DNA of 40,640 nt, from assembly GCA_964469265.1 (NCBI GenBank), contig CAYXYF010000020.1, forward strand, positions 1 to 40,640, read 5' to 3'. The notes beneath the pieces are model-generated. The model worked only from the letters and a program-made list of their open reading frames with translations, searched no databases and was not told the DNA's origin. Below, piece by piece: positions 8,126 to 16,621 of this stretch. The DNA is from JAEYZS01 sp964469265. Lineage in GTDB: Bacteria; Bdellovibrionota; Bdellovibrionia; Bdellovibrionales; JAEYZS01. The first letter of the stretch is position 1, and every line of letters begins with the position of its first letter. Position numbers and translations under genes: made by a program.

Positions 8126-9598
8126 ATGCACCCGAATATTCCAACGGATGTTGATTGTCATAATTTTATAAATAACTCATGGACGCCCGGACAAGAAGGT
8201 CGACAAGATGTAACTTCGCCTTACACGGGTAAAAAGATTGGTGCGATTAGCATCCCTTCTGCCAAACAAATTGAGGAAGCCATTCAAGCCGCTGCCGTGG
8301 CTCAAAAAACATGGGCCCAATTGCCTATAAAAGAGCGCAGTAAAGTTTTATTTAATGTTAGAAATATTTTACTCCGAGATGCAGACGAAATTGCACATCT
8401 CAAATCCAGTGAAAGCGGAAAAACTTTTGAAGAGGGTAAAGCGGGCCTCATGAAGGGCATTGAAGTTCTTGAGTACGCACTTTCCATTCAAAACTTAGAC
8501 ACTGGTGGAAAGCTTGAGGTTTCAAAGGGTGTAACTTGTGAATACCGCAGAGAACCTTTAGGAGTCATCGCAAACATTACTCCTTTTAATTTTCCTGCAA
8601 TGGTACCTATGTGGACAATTCCTATTTCGATTGCTTTAGGAAATGCTTACATCTGGAAGCCTTCTGAAAAAACGCCTCTGACAGCATACCGGATTGCAAA
8701 AGCTTTTAAAGAGGGCGGCTTGCCACCTGGAATTCTCACCGTGTTACATGGCGGAGAACATACCGTAAATGCCATTATCGATAATCCACTAGTCAAAGCC
8801 ATCGGCTTCGTGGGTTCAACAAAGATTGCAAAGACTGTTTATCAAAGAGGAACGCAGCTCGGAAAACGTGTTCTTGCCATGGGCGGGGCAAAGAACCATA
8901 TCGTTCTTTTACCAGATGCTAACCTTGATCTGTGTGGTGCGGGAATTTCTGATTCCTTTACTGGCTGTGCAGGACAACGCTGTATGGCGGCCTCAGTTTT
9001 GTTGGCTGTCGGTGATGTTGATAAACATATTGAAAAGATCGTTGCAAGAGCTTCGTCTATGGAGTTGGGAAACACCATGGGCGCTATCATTACAAAAGAG
9101 CAAGTCGAGTTTTTAAAGGGCGCCATTGATCGCGCGGTCCAAGCGGGAGCAAAGTTATTACTCGACGGAAGAAACGCAAAGCCGCCAGCAGGTATGGAAG
9201 AAGGCAACTGGTTAGGACCGACGATTCTAGATATGGTGACACCAAAGTCTGAAGCCAGCACTGCAGAGTTATTCGGTCCAGTATTAAGTATTATACGATG
9301 TAAAGATATCTCTGAGGCCATGGAAATTGAAAACAGTGTGGAGTACGGCAATGCGTGTAGCGTGTTCACTTCCAACGGAGCATTGGCTGATAGAGTTGCA
9401 AGGCAGGCGAAGACTGGAATGGTCGGAGTGAACGTAGGTGTTCCAGTGCCTCGTGAGCCTTTTTCATTTGGTGGCGTAAACGCTTCTAAGTTTGGTCATG
9501 GTGATATCACAGGGCCTTACAGCTTGGATTTTTGGTCTGACGTCAAAAAAATAACTGTAAAATGGGAACCACAAAAAGACTCCAACTGGATGTCTTAA
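8126..9598 (+). CDS. mmsA: CoA-acylating (methyl)malonate-semialdehyde dehydrogenase
   Basis: This 490-residue aldehyde dehydrogenase has the marks of the MMSDH subgroup: ITPFNFPAMVPMWTIP, FVGSTKIA, MGGAKNH in place of the usual general-base Glu motif, and the catalytic Cys286 in CAGQRCMA. MMSDH oxidises methylmalonate or malonate semialdehyde with NAD and CoA to propionyl- or acetyl-CoA, releasing CO2. The ATG at 8126 has AAAGGA 6 bases ahead, and the frame is open 12 codons further upstream. It is the first of five tightly packed genes. Malonate semialdehyde is the expected late intermediate of the URC pathway encoded next, which suggests the role here is uracil carbon disposal rather than valine breakdown. 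Confidence 0.92.
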   Translation: MHPNIPTDVDCHNFINNSWTPGQEGRQDVTSPYTGKKIGAISIPSAKQIEEAIQAAAVAQKTWAQLPIKERSKVLFNVRNILLRDADEIAHLKSSESGKTFEEGKAGLMKGIEVLEYALSIQNLDTGGKLEVSKGVTCEYRREPLGVIANITPFNFPAMVPMWTIPISIALGNAYIWKPSEKTPLTAYRIAKAFKEGGLPPGILTVLHGGEHTVNAIIDNPLVKAIGFVGSTKIAKTVYQRGTQLGKRVLAMGGAKNHIVLLPDANLDLCGAGISDSFTGCAGQRCMAASVLLAVGDVDKHIEKIVARASSMELGNTMGAIITKEQVEFLKGAIDRAVQAGAKLLLDGRNAKPPAGMEEGNWLGPTILDMVTPKSEASTAELFGPVLSIIRCKDISEAMEIENSVEYGNACSVFTSNGALADRVARQAKTGMVGVNVGVPVPREPFSFGGVNASKFGHGDITGPYSLDFWSDVKKITVKWEPQKDSNWMS

Positions 9599-9615
9599 AT
9601 TTTTCGAGGAAATTT

Positions 9616-10881
9616 ATGAAAGACACTTTAGAATTAGATCGCATATCAAATCACGTGATCTTAGCTTCGCATTCGAATTTAAAATACAAAGAAACACTTC
9701 CAATCAATTGGGGTGAGAAAGATCCGATAAAAAGAGGCCCCGTCGTTGCATCCAACTCCAACGCGAAGGCAAGAAACGCTATCGGTACACATAGCGGAAG
9801 CTATTCGGTCTATCGTGCTCTATCGATTGCCAGCGGAGCGTTTCCAGCTTCGCATAAGCCTGACCTTGAAAATACTCAAAGCCCAACACGAATTGGTCCG
9901 TACAAACAATGGTTTGATCCTAAGAAAATGGTTTCAATCGATCCTTGGGGACTAGATCCGCAAATTCATTTCAAAGAATTATTTGAAAAAGGCTACGACA
10001 TCCGACCAACCATTGCGGTAACACAAGCCCACCTTGATATTCCTGAGATCATTAGCGCTATTGACAAGGGCCGATTAAAAATCGACGGCAAAATCGTTCG
10101 AGAAAATAAAGATATTAAAGTGACTAAGGTTGCTCTTGATCCTGTCTGGTATCTGCCAGGCATCGCGCAAAGATTAAACATTAAAGAAGGCGAGCTCCGA
10201 AGAATTTTATTCCATGAAACTGGCGGAATGTACCCTGAGCTTGTAACAAGACCTGATCTTAAAGTTTGTCTGCCACCGATTGGTAGCTCAACAGCTTATA
10301 TCTTCGGTAATCCTGAAGACCTTGCAAATCCAAAGATTGAACTGACTTGCAGAGTCCATGACGAGTGCAATGGCTCTGATGTGTTTGGATCAGATATCTG
10401 CACCTGTCGTCCGTACCTCATGTATGGAATTGAAGATGCTGCAAGAACAGCACAACGAGGCGGCGTCGGAATTATAATTTATTTTCGTAAGGAAGGACGC
10501 GCGCTCGGTGAGGTGACAAAATTTTTAGTATACAACGCGCGCAAAAGACAAGACGGCGGAGACTCTGCTGCAACTTACTTCCATCGCACTCAGTGTGTGG
10601 CTGGAGTTGAGGACGCAAGATTTCAAGAACTTATGCCAGATAGTTTACAATTCTTTGGTATTCAAAAAATTCACAACCTCCACTCCATGAGCAACATGAA
10701 GTACGACGCCATCGTCAAAAGTGGAATTGAAGTTGTAAACAGAATATCTATTCCAAATGAACTTATACCTGAAGATGCAAAGGTTGAAATGGAAGCTAAA
10801 AAAGCCGCGGGATATTTCACAACAGAAGAAAAGAAATCAGCTGAAGAGTTGCAAAAAGTAAAGGGACGCCCAATTGAATAA
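9616..10881 (+). CDS. urc1: GTP cyclohydrolase II-like protein, Urc1 type
   Basis: The 421-residue product is about twice the length of RibA. Residues 1-235 are a family-specific extension. The C-terminal half has the cyclohydrolase II fold with the zinc motif C-x10-C-x-C (Cys251, Cys262, Cys264; RVHDEC at 246-251) and a KEGRALGEV block in place of the usual QEGRGIGL. This combination, directly followed by DUF1688, marks the Urc1 family. Urc1 proteins are required for uracil breakdown through a uridine-nucleotide intermediate (known from Lachancea kluyveri and found clustered in bacteria). They are not riboflavin enzymes. GAGGAA lies 6 bases before the ATG. The gap from mmsA is 17 bases, and the 3' end overlaps the next gene by 8. 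Confidence 0.9.
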   Translation: MKDTLELDRISNHVILASHSNLKYKETLPINWGEKDPIKRGPVVASNSNAKARNAIGTHSGSYSVYRALSIASGAFPASHKPDLENTQSPTRIGPYKQWFDPKKMVSIDPWGLDPQIHFKELFEKGYDIRPTIAVTQAHLDIPEIISAIDKGRLKIDGKIVRENKDIKVTKVALDPVWYLPGIAQRLNIKEGELRRILFHETGGMYPELVTRPDLKVCLPPIGSSTAYIFGNPEDLANPKIELTCRVHDECNGSDVFGSDICTCRPYLMYGIEDAARTAQRGGVGIIIYFRKEGRALGEVTKFLVYNARKRQDGGDSAATYFHRTQCVAGVEDARFQELMPDSLQFFGIQKIHNLHSMSNMKYDAIVKSGIEVVNRISIPNELIPEDAKVEMEAKKAAGYFTTEEKKSAEELQKVKGRPIE

Positions 10882-12100
10882 TATAAATCTTTCTCAATCT
10901 GAATTAGACTATTTATTTTCACCCGTCGCAATCCGCGAACGAACAGGTAAAATCTTTGAACTTTGTCAAAACGGTCAAACCCACTTTGAGTATAAACCAG
11001 AGAAGTTTGATTCTACTGTAGACTATGTTCTTTCGGTGATTAATAAAAACTATCCGACATTAGAAATCCCATTTCATTCCCGTTGGGGACACTTTCGTGT
11101 CGGTGGAGTGGACCGTGTTCAAACCCTTAACACGAAACTCTCAGACCTTGACCCTTTAGCACGCGCGCGGGCAAAACTTGATCTCGTTATTACCTCAGTC
11201 CTTTTGGACGCAGGCGCTGGCGCAGATTGGAAATATTTTGAGAAAGAAACTGAACAAAACTTTTTTCGCTCTGAAGGTTTAGGTGTTGCAAGTTTATATA
11301 TGTTTTTATCAGGTATCATGAGCGGTGATAAGACTTCACTACAAGCCGACAAAGAAGGACTCGCTAAGATCACAGAAAAAGATCTAATAAAGGCTTTTCA
11401 AGTGAGTGAAGAAAACCCCTTAGTTGGTGTGAAGGGGCGAGTCCTCCTTCTTAACAACCTTGCAAAGGCTATGTCGAATACTGAGATTTTTAAAGACGGC
11501 AGACCTGGAAACATTATTGATTATTTAACTAAAAGGGCTGGCCCTAATAAACCCATCCCAGCTGCAATGATCCTGCGAGCGGTGATTGATGGACTCGGAG
11601 TTATTTGGCCAGGGCGCCTTCATGCAAAAGAGACAAACCTTGGTGATATTTGGTTATATAAAAATATTGGCGCTTCAACTTACGAATCTTTAGTTCCGTT
11701 CCATAAACTCTCTCAGTGGCTGACCTATTCATTGATTGAACCTATTCAAGAGGCGGGCTTTGAGGTTTCTGGGGTGGATGAATTAACAGGGCTCGCGGAG
11801 TATCGCAACGGCGGCCTTTTGATAGACTCTGGGTTAATCCAAGTGCGTAATTCTGAAGATCTCAAAAAGCCATGGACGCCAGAATCCAATTTAATCATTG
11901 AATGGCGTGCACTAACAATTTGTTTGCTGGATCAAATCGGTGCTGCCATTCAAAAATCAATCGGAAAAAGTTCGTCAGAGTTTCCTCTCGCAAAAGTTCT
12001 TGAAGGCGGAACTTGGTGGGCGGGGCGATTCTTAGCCAAAGAGAAAAGAACTTCTGGTGATCCGCCAGTTATGATTTCAAGTGATGGAACAGTTTTTTAA
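10874..12100 (+). CDS. urc4: DUF1688 protein, Urc4 type (uracil catabolism)
   Basis: The 408-residue protein matches the DUF1688 family in its recognisable blocks: LFSPVAIRERTGKIFEL at the N-terminus, IPFHSRWGHFRVGGVDR at about 65-81, a central WPGRLHAKETNLGDIW and a C-terminal GGTWWAGR. Urc4 is essential for the URC route of uracil degradation in yeast. Its chemistry is not settled to my knowledge. The start is a TTG at 10874 with AAGGG 8 bases ahead, overlapping the urc1 stop by 8 bases. No other start is available before residue 100, so TTG is well supported and implies translational coupling. Confidence 0.9.
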   Translation: MNNINLSQSELDYLFSPVAIRERTGKIFELCQNGQTHFEYKPEKFDSTVDYVLSVINKNYPTLEIPFHSRWGHFRVGGVDRVQTLNTKLSDLDPLARARAKLDLVITSVLLDAGAGADWKYFEKETEQNFFRSEGLGVASLYMFLSGIMSGDKTSLQADKEGLAKITEKDLIKAFQVSEENPLVGVKGRVLLLNNLAKAMSNTEIFKDGRPGNIIDYLTKRAGPNKPIPAAMILRAVIDGLGVIWPGRLHAKETNLGDIWLYKNIGASTYESLVPFHKLSQWLTYSLIEPIQEAGFEVSGVDELTGLAEYRNGGLLIDSGLIQVRNSEDLKKPWTPESNLIIEWRALTICLLDQIGAAIQKSIGKSSSEFPLAKVLEGGTWWAGRFLAKEKRTSGDPPVMISSDGTVF

Positions 12101-12118
12101 TTTAAGAGGTAACAAAGA

Positions 12119-12754
12119 ATGTCAGACCCAAAAGTCATCGTATTAGACCATCCATTGTTGAAACATAAACTTGGATACCTAAGAGACAAGAACACTAAGT
12201 GTGTTGAGTTTCGTGAAATCGTGAAAGAAATCAGCGTCCACCTTGCCTACGAGGCCATGAGAGACTGGAAAGATGTTTCTGATGTGGATATTGAAACACC
12301 TATTGCGAAAACCAAGGTTCAAAGAATCTCAAAGGCGCCAGTGGTTGTCTCTGTAATGCGAGCAGGAAACCCCATGCTGGATTCTATCTTAGATTCTGTT
12401 CCGTTTGCGTCGGCAGGCTTTATTGGAATTTACCGCGATAAATTCATTAACAACACAGTAGAATACTACTTTAAGATGCCAGAAGACATTCAAGGTGCCA
12501 TGACATTACTTTGTGATCCACTTGTCTCAACAGCAGACACCATGGTTGCAGCCATTGATCGCCTAAAAAGTTATGAGGTGAAAGACATCAAGGTGTTAAC
12601 AATTCTTTTGAGCGATTTTGCAAGACAACGTATTCATCGTCTGCACCCCGATGTGACCATCTACACACTGAATATCGAACATGAAATAAACGACATGGGA
12701 TACTTGGTGCCAGGTTTAGGAGATGCTGGTGACAGACTCTACCAGACGAAATAG
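12119..12754 (+). CDS. upp: Uracil phosphoribosyltransferase (URC-associated)
   Basis: It transfers phosphoribose from PRPP to uracil, giving UMP, the entry step of the URC route as well as salvage. The 211 residues contain VVSVMRAGNPML, the PRPP loop at about 132-142 and the C-terminal uracil-binding PGLGDAGDRLYQTK. The PRPP loop reads CDPLVSTADTM. This departs from the usual DPMLATGGS type and may mark a pathway-specific subfamily. GAGG occurs 9 bases before the ATG. The gap to urc4 is 18 bases and the gene overlaps the kinase gene by 26 bases. Confidence 0.94.
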   Translation: MSDPKVIVLDHPLLKHKLGYLRDKNTKCVEFREIVKEISVHLAYEAMRDWKDVSDVDIETPIAKTKVQRISKAPVVVSVMRAGNPMLDSILDSVPFASAGFIGIYRDKFINNTVEYYFKMPEDIQGAMTLLCDPLVSTADTMVAAIDRLKSYEVKDIKVLTILLSDFARQRIHRLHPDVTIYTLNIEHEINDMGYLVPGLGDAGDRLYQTK

Positions 12755-13382
12755 GCCATTTATTCTCGGAGTATCAGGCGGGAGTGGGTCGGGTAAAACC
12801 TACTTTGCAAAGGACCTTAAAAAAGCTCTTGGTCATGACAAACACGGCGTAAGCATCTGTGAAATAGTTTATCAAGATAACTTTTATTTTGATCAATCGA
12901 AACGTTTTGATCACGACGGTGGCTCTGTAAACTTTGATCATCCAGAGAGTATTGATTTTGATTTATTGGGAGAAAGAATTTCTGCCCTCAAAGAAGGGTT
13001 GGGAGTTGAGATCCCACTCTACGATTTTGCAACCCACAGCCGGAAGTCTGAGACTTACACGGTAGAACCTCATCCTGTTATTATTGTCGATGGCATTTTA
13101 ATTTTTCATGCCCCTCAGGTCAGAAGGCATTTTGATGACATGATCTTTTTTGATAGCCCCGAGGCATTGAGATTCCAAAGGCGCCTTGAGCGTGATGTAA
13201 AGGAGCGCGGCAGAACTCCAGACGGAGTACATGCGCAATTTTACAAGCAGGTAAAACCTATGCATGATCAGTTTGTTGAACCCTCAAAGGTTTTTGCTTC
13301 AACAATCGTCAACGAAAGTACAGAATACCTTGAAGTTCTCAAGCGATACGAAAAGCTTTTACGTGAAAAGTTAGAAAACTAA
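12729..13382 (+). CDS. udk: Uridine kinase
   Basis: A 217-residue P-loop kinase that phosphorylates uridine (and cytidine) to the monophosphate. Visible are the Walker A GVSGGSGSGKT (residues 14-24), the family's NFDHPESIDFD segment, YDFATHSR in place of the usual YDYxxHxR, and the strand PVIIVDGILIF with a Walker-B-like Asp. I choose the GTG at 12729 because AGGAG (12718-12722) is 6 bases ahead. An ATG at 12723 touches the SD. It overlaps the upp stop and closes the uracil operon, so free uridine and free uracil both feed UMP into the same pathway. No terminator is seen directly after it. Confidence 0.92.
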   Translation: MTDSTRRNRPFILGVSGGSGSGKTYFAKDLKKALGHDKHGVSICEIVYQDNFYFDQSKRFDHDGGSVNFDHPESIDFDLLGERISALKEGLGVEIPLYDFATHSRKSETYTVEPHPVIIVDGILIFHAPQVRRHFDDMIFFDSPEALRFQRRLERDVKERGRTPDGVHAQFYKQVKPMHDQFVEPSKVFASTIVNESTEYLEVLKRYEKLLREKLEN

Positions 13383-13504
13383 CGGTTGTTTAGGTTTAAC
13401 AGAGTCCGTCTACAAATATGACATTTTTCTGTGTCTTTCCCCTTTATTTTCCATTCAAAGTGGCATATCCCGTGCAGTTTAAAGAGGTTACGGAGGGGGG
13501 ATTT

Positions 13505-13594
13505 ATGATTATCTGGAAGCTCATTGCGGCAGTATCATTTGTTTTTTGTTTTATTTTAAGTTCTAACAGCGCTGTAGCGGCACTAACCTCCTAA
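13505..13594 (+). CDS. 29-residue secreted or membrane micropeptide
   Basis: The ORF translates to MIIWKLIAAVSFVFCFILSS followed by NSAVAALTS. This is a hydrophobic signal-like helix with an AVA-type peptidase I site that would release only a short tail. An unusually strong SD (GGAGGGGGG, 13492-13500) sits 4 bases before the ATG, and a perfect Rho-independent terminator follows 22 bases after the stop. Together these make it an independent short transcription unit rather than chance. The role is unknown. A leader peptide, a toxin-like membrane peptide or a pheromone-like precursor are alternatives. It occupies the otherwise gene-free stretch 13383-13731. Confidence 0.6.
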   Translation: MIIWKLIAAVSFVFCFILSSNSAVAALTS

Positions 13595-13616
13595 GACGGT
13601 TTGGCGGGCTAAGATG

Positions 13617-13651
13617 AAAATGGCGAAGCACTCTGGCTTCGCCATTTTTTT
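13617..13651 (+). terminator. Rho-independent terminator after the micropeptide
   Basis: AAAATGGCGAAGC, loop ACTCTG, GCTTCGCCATTTT and three more T form a perfect 13-bp stem with a T-tract, ending the micro-ORF transcript before hemN. Confidence 0.93.
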
Positions 13652-13731
13652 ATTTAACTCAAAAGATGATCTTAATCATATAGCCAATTTAAGAAGTACC
13701 GTAAGTTGTAGGCCAAAGGATAAAATCGCCT

Positions 13732-15060
13732 ATGGCTATAAACCTATTTGATAAATACGATACTCCAGTTCCACGTTATACAAGCTATCCATCTGTGCCA
13801 AACTGGAAGGATAATCTCACCACCCGTGAGTGGCTCTCTCACCTTAAAAAAGCTTTTTCGAGGGATCTTTCGTGGAGCATCTATATGCACCTTCCGTTTT
13901 GCGAAAGCTTATGCACTTTCTGCGGGTGTAGCCAAATCATTACAAGGGATCACTCCAAAGAAGATCAGTACATCGAAGCCCTTCATAAAGAGTGGAAGCT
14001 TTACTTAAATGCTTTGCCAGAGCTCTCTACAAAAAAGATCAGACAAATTCATCTCGGCGGTGGTTCGCCCACGTTCTTTAATGCAAGCAATCTTAAAAAA
14101 CTGTTGGTTCCATTTTTTGATACTTTAACTATAGATCCAAAAGAATTTGAAGGTGCAGTTGAGGTTGATCCGAGAAGATGCACTTGGGATCAACTCAAAA
14201 CACTAAGAGAGATTGGTTTTAATAGAATCTCCTTAGGCGTTCAAGATTTTGATCTTGAAGTTCAAAAAAACGTAAATCGCATTCAACCCTACGAGATGGT
14301 TGAGCGCTGTGTAACACAAGCCAGAGAGCTAGGTTATGAATCAGTTAATTTTGATTTGATCTACGGACTTCCTGGGCAGACAGAACAATCTGTCCGCGAT
14401 ACTGCGATAAAAACTATGCAGCTTCAGCCAGATCGAATTGCGTTTTATAGCCTTGCGGTGGTGCCGTGGCTGCGTCCAGCCCAGAACCGATTTAAAAAAA
14501 TGGAAATTAGAAAGGGCGCACAAAAAAGAGAACTTTTTGATGTTGCAAGCAAAGTGTTTTTAGATCACGGCTATGTGCCGTTAGGAATTGATCACTTCGC
14601 GCGGCCCGCGGATTCTATTTCACTTGCGTACCAAACAGGAACAATGCACAGAAATTTTATGGGATACACAGAATATGCAACGGATGTCCTGTTAGGCTTA
14701 GGCATGACATCAATTTCTGAATCTCCTGACAGCTTTCATCAGAACTTAAAGGCTGTCTCAGACTACTACCAATCTGTCGAAGAGGGAAAAATTCCAACAC
14801 TTAAGGGGCATGTCTTAACGAAGGAAGATATGATCTACAAAGAGCATATCTTAAATCTTATGACGCAATATAGAGCAAATGTTGAGGGTCTTAACGCAAA
14901 TGAGTTCCAAGAGCTCTTAGAAGATGGGCTGATTGAAATTCACGGAGACGACCTTCAAATTACGGAAAAGGGCCTTCCTTTTACTCGACATGTTTGTCAA
15001 AAGGTTGATAGATATTCAAGCTCAGTTACTGTGGAAAATAAATTTTCATCGGGAGTATAG
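13732..15060 (+). CDS. hemN: Oxygen-independent coproporphyrinogen III oxidase (radical SAM)
   Basis: HemN decarboxylates coproporphyrinogen III to protoporphyrinogen IX without oxygen. The 442 residues show YMHLPFC and the cluster cysteines C57-x3-C61-x2-C64 plus Cys66 (CESLCTFCGC), the extra Cys being typical of true HemN. GGGSPTFF is the SAM-binding GGG block, and NFDLIYGLPGQT is also conserved. The C-terminal HemN domain is present. AAAGGA lies 11 bases before the ATG, which is rather far. hemJ begins on the base after the stop. The pair converts coproporphyrinogen to protoporphyrin, complementing hemB at 1.8 kb. Confidence 0.95.
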   Translation: MAINLFDKYDTPVPRYTSYPSVPNWKDNLTTREWLSHLKKAFSRDLSWSIYMHLPFCESLCTFCGCSQIITRDHSKEDQYIEALHKEWKLYLNALPELSTKKIRQIHLGGGSPTFFNASNLKKLLVPFFDTLTIDPKEFEGAVEVDPRRCTWDQLKTLREIGFNRISLGVQDFDLEVQKNVNRIQPYEMVERCVTQARELGYESVNFDLIYGLPGQTEQSVRDTAIKTMQLQPDRIAFYSLAVVPWLRPAQNRFKKMEIRKGAQKRELFDVASKVFLDHGYVPLGIDHFARPADSISLAYQTGTMHRNFMGYTEYATDVLLGLGMTSISESPDSFHQNLKAVSDYYQSVEEGKIPTLKGHVLTKEDMIYKEHILNLMTQYRANVEGLNANEFQELLEDGLIEIHGDDLQITEKGLPFTRHVCQKVDRYSSSVTVENKFSSGV

Positions 15061-15492
15061 ATGAGCTATCAACTGGTTAAGGCTTTACATATTATTTTTA
15101 TGGTCGCATGGTTTGCAGGGTTATTTTATATCTTTAGACTTTTTGTTTATCATGTTGAAAATTGGGATAAGGCAGACGCCGTTCAAGTTTTATCGACGAT
15201 GCAAAGGAAGCTCTTAAATATCATTATGGCCCCAGCGTTTGTACTGACGTGGGTGTTTGGTCTGATGATGCTGATGATGAACCCCGCTTTAATAAAGATG
15301 CCATGGATGCATATGAAGCTGACGCTCGTTTTTCTTCTTATGGCTTACCATGCCTACTCCTATATTGTTTATTTGAAGTTTCAAAAGCGCCAAAAGGTGC
15401 TGACTTCAAAGGCTTGCCGCATGATCAACGAGGTCCCCACGATCATTTTGATTTTGGTTGTGATTCTTGCCGTAGTAAAACCTGGCCTGTAA
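15061..15492 (+). CDS. hemJ: Protoporphyrinogen IX oxidase HemJ
   Basis: A 143-residue membrane protein with four hydrophobic helices. It carries the family pattern KALHIIFMVAWFAGLFYIFR (conserved His and Trp) and WMHMKL, with a short basic loop before the last helix. HemJ oxidises protoporphyrinogen IX to protoporphyrin IX in bacteria lacking HemG and HemY. Its ATG directly follows the hemN stop with GGGAG upstream, so translation is coupled. No distinct terminator is seen before the next gene, 67 bases on. Confidence 0.93.
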   Translation: MSYQLVKALHIIFMVAWFAGLFYIFRLFVYHVENWDKADAVQVLSTMQRKLLNIIMAPAFVLTWVFGLMMLMMNPALIKMPWMHMKLTLVFLLMAYHAYSYIVYLKFQKRQKVLTSKACRMINEVPTIILILVVILAVVKPGL

Positions 15493-15559
15493 CATAATTG
15501 TTGAACTTTTACGCTTTGAAAAGCTAGAATGCTTAAGAGCTTAGCAAAGAGGGGGCGTT

Positions 15560-16621
15560 ATGGTGGCGATCAGGATTTTTATAGCCGTAATCATGTTATG
15601 GGCGGTGCCTAAGAGTTATGCCTGTTCAAGCTTCCAGCTTGAGACCTACAACAATTCTTTTATCGGGAAAAGTTATGACTGGAAATTCGGTGATGGATAC
15701 CTCGTGTTTAATCCCAATCGTTTGGAGAAACAAACCTTAAACCTTGATTCATCTAAGCCTCATAAATGGAGAGCGCTCTACCCAAGCTTCACGTACAATC
15801 AGTATGGTCTTGAGTTTCCAAATGGCGGAATCAACAATAAAGGGCTCACAGTCGAGGTTCTGTGGCTTGATGAAAGCGTTTACGCGCCTATTGATCCAAA
15901 TACCCCAGTATTTAACGAGCTTCAGTGGATTCAGTATATTCTTGATACTCAAAAAACAGTTAGAGGCGCAGTGAGAACGCTTGCCGAAGTTCAGATAAAA
16001 CCTATCTATGCCAAGGTTCATTATTTTATATGCGACATCGAGAAAAACTGCGCGACTGTTGAATACATTAACGGGGTGCCAACAGTTGGAAACTACGACG
16101 ATACGTGGTTTCAAGTGATAACGAACTCCACTTATGAAGACTCAGTAAAACACCTGACTAAGTTTAAAAACTTTGGCGGAACAAAAGATGTTTCTTGGGA
16201 CAGTTACCATAGCTTGGACCGTTTTGTCAGAATCAACGAGCTCTTAAGAGTTTATAACGGACAAGAACCAGTGACTTATGCTTTTGATATTCTAGATTCT
16301 GTAAAGCGAGACCTCGAAGAGCGTGGAAGCGTGACTTATTGGCAAATTGTATATGATGTTGAAAAGCTTATCAGCTACGTTAAGACCTTCGGTGATAAGG
16401 GTGTTTCAGGGAAAGTTGCATTAAGATCGTTTAAGTCCCATTGTGATGGAAGACAGTTTGCTAATCTTTACTCTGAGAGTGGAGAACTAGAGTTTAATCC
16501 ATTCACCAAAGAGGCCAATGAGGCCATTGTTAGAACGAGTTTAAAAAAGGTTATGCCGAACGCTCCAGAGTCTTTGATACAAGCTGTTGCTGGAGCGCCG
16601 TTTACTTACGAATGCAATTAA
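15560..16621 (+). CDS. Secreted Ntn-type linear amide C-N hydrolase (choloylglycine hydrolase/penicillin V acylase family)
   Basis: This 353-residue protein has a signal peptide ending AVPKSYA. Cleavage exposes Cys22 (CSSF) as the N-terminal catalytic nucleophile of this Ntn family. Other family marks are GKSYDWKFG (Arg/Asp-type region), NGGINNKGL and an Asn in VITNSTYED. Family members hydrolyse amide bonds in bile salts, penicillin V and in some cases N-acyl-homoserine lactones. The export signal indicates periplasmic or secreted action. GAGGGGG lies 4 bases before the ATG. Its stop overlaps that of the convergent barrel gene. The substrate is unknown, but an N-acyl amide is likely. Confidence 0.87.
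   Translation: MVAIRIFIAVIMLWAVPKSYACSSFQLETYNNSFIGKSYDWKFGDGYLVFNPNRLEKQTLNLDSSKPHKWRALYPSFTYNQYGLEFPNGGINNKGLTVEVLWLDESVYAPIDPNTPVFNELQWIQYILDTQKTVRGAVRTLAEVQIKPIYAKVHYFICDIEKNCATVEYINGVPTVGNYDDTWFQVITNSTYEDSVKHLTKFKNFGGTKDVSWDSYHSLDRFVRINELLRVYNGQEPVTYAFDILDSVKRDLEERGSVTYWQIVYDVEKLISYVKTFGDKGVSGKVALRSFKSHCDGRQFANLYSESGELEFNPFTKEANEAIVRTSLKKVMPNAPESLIQAVAGAPFTYECN

Noticed and set aside
8842..9375. 177-codon open frame opposite mmsA
   Set aside because: It is antisense to a conserved dehydrogenase and shows no SD, family motif or independent spacing.
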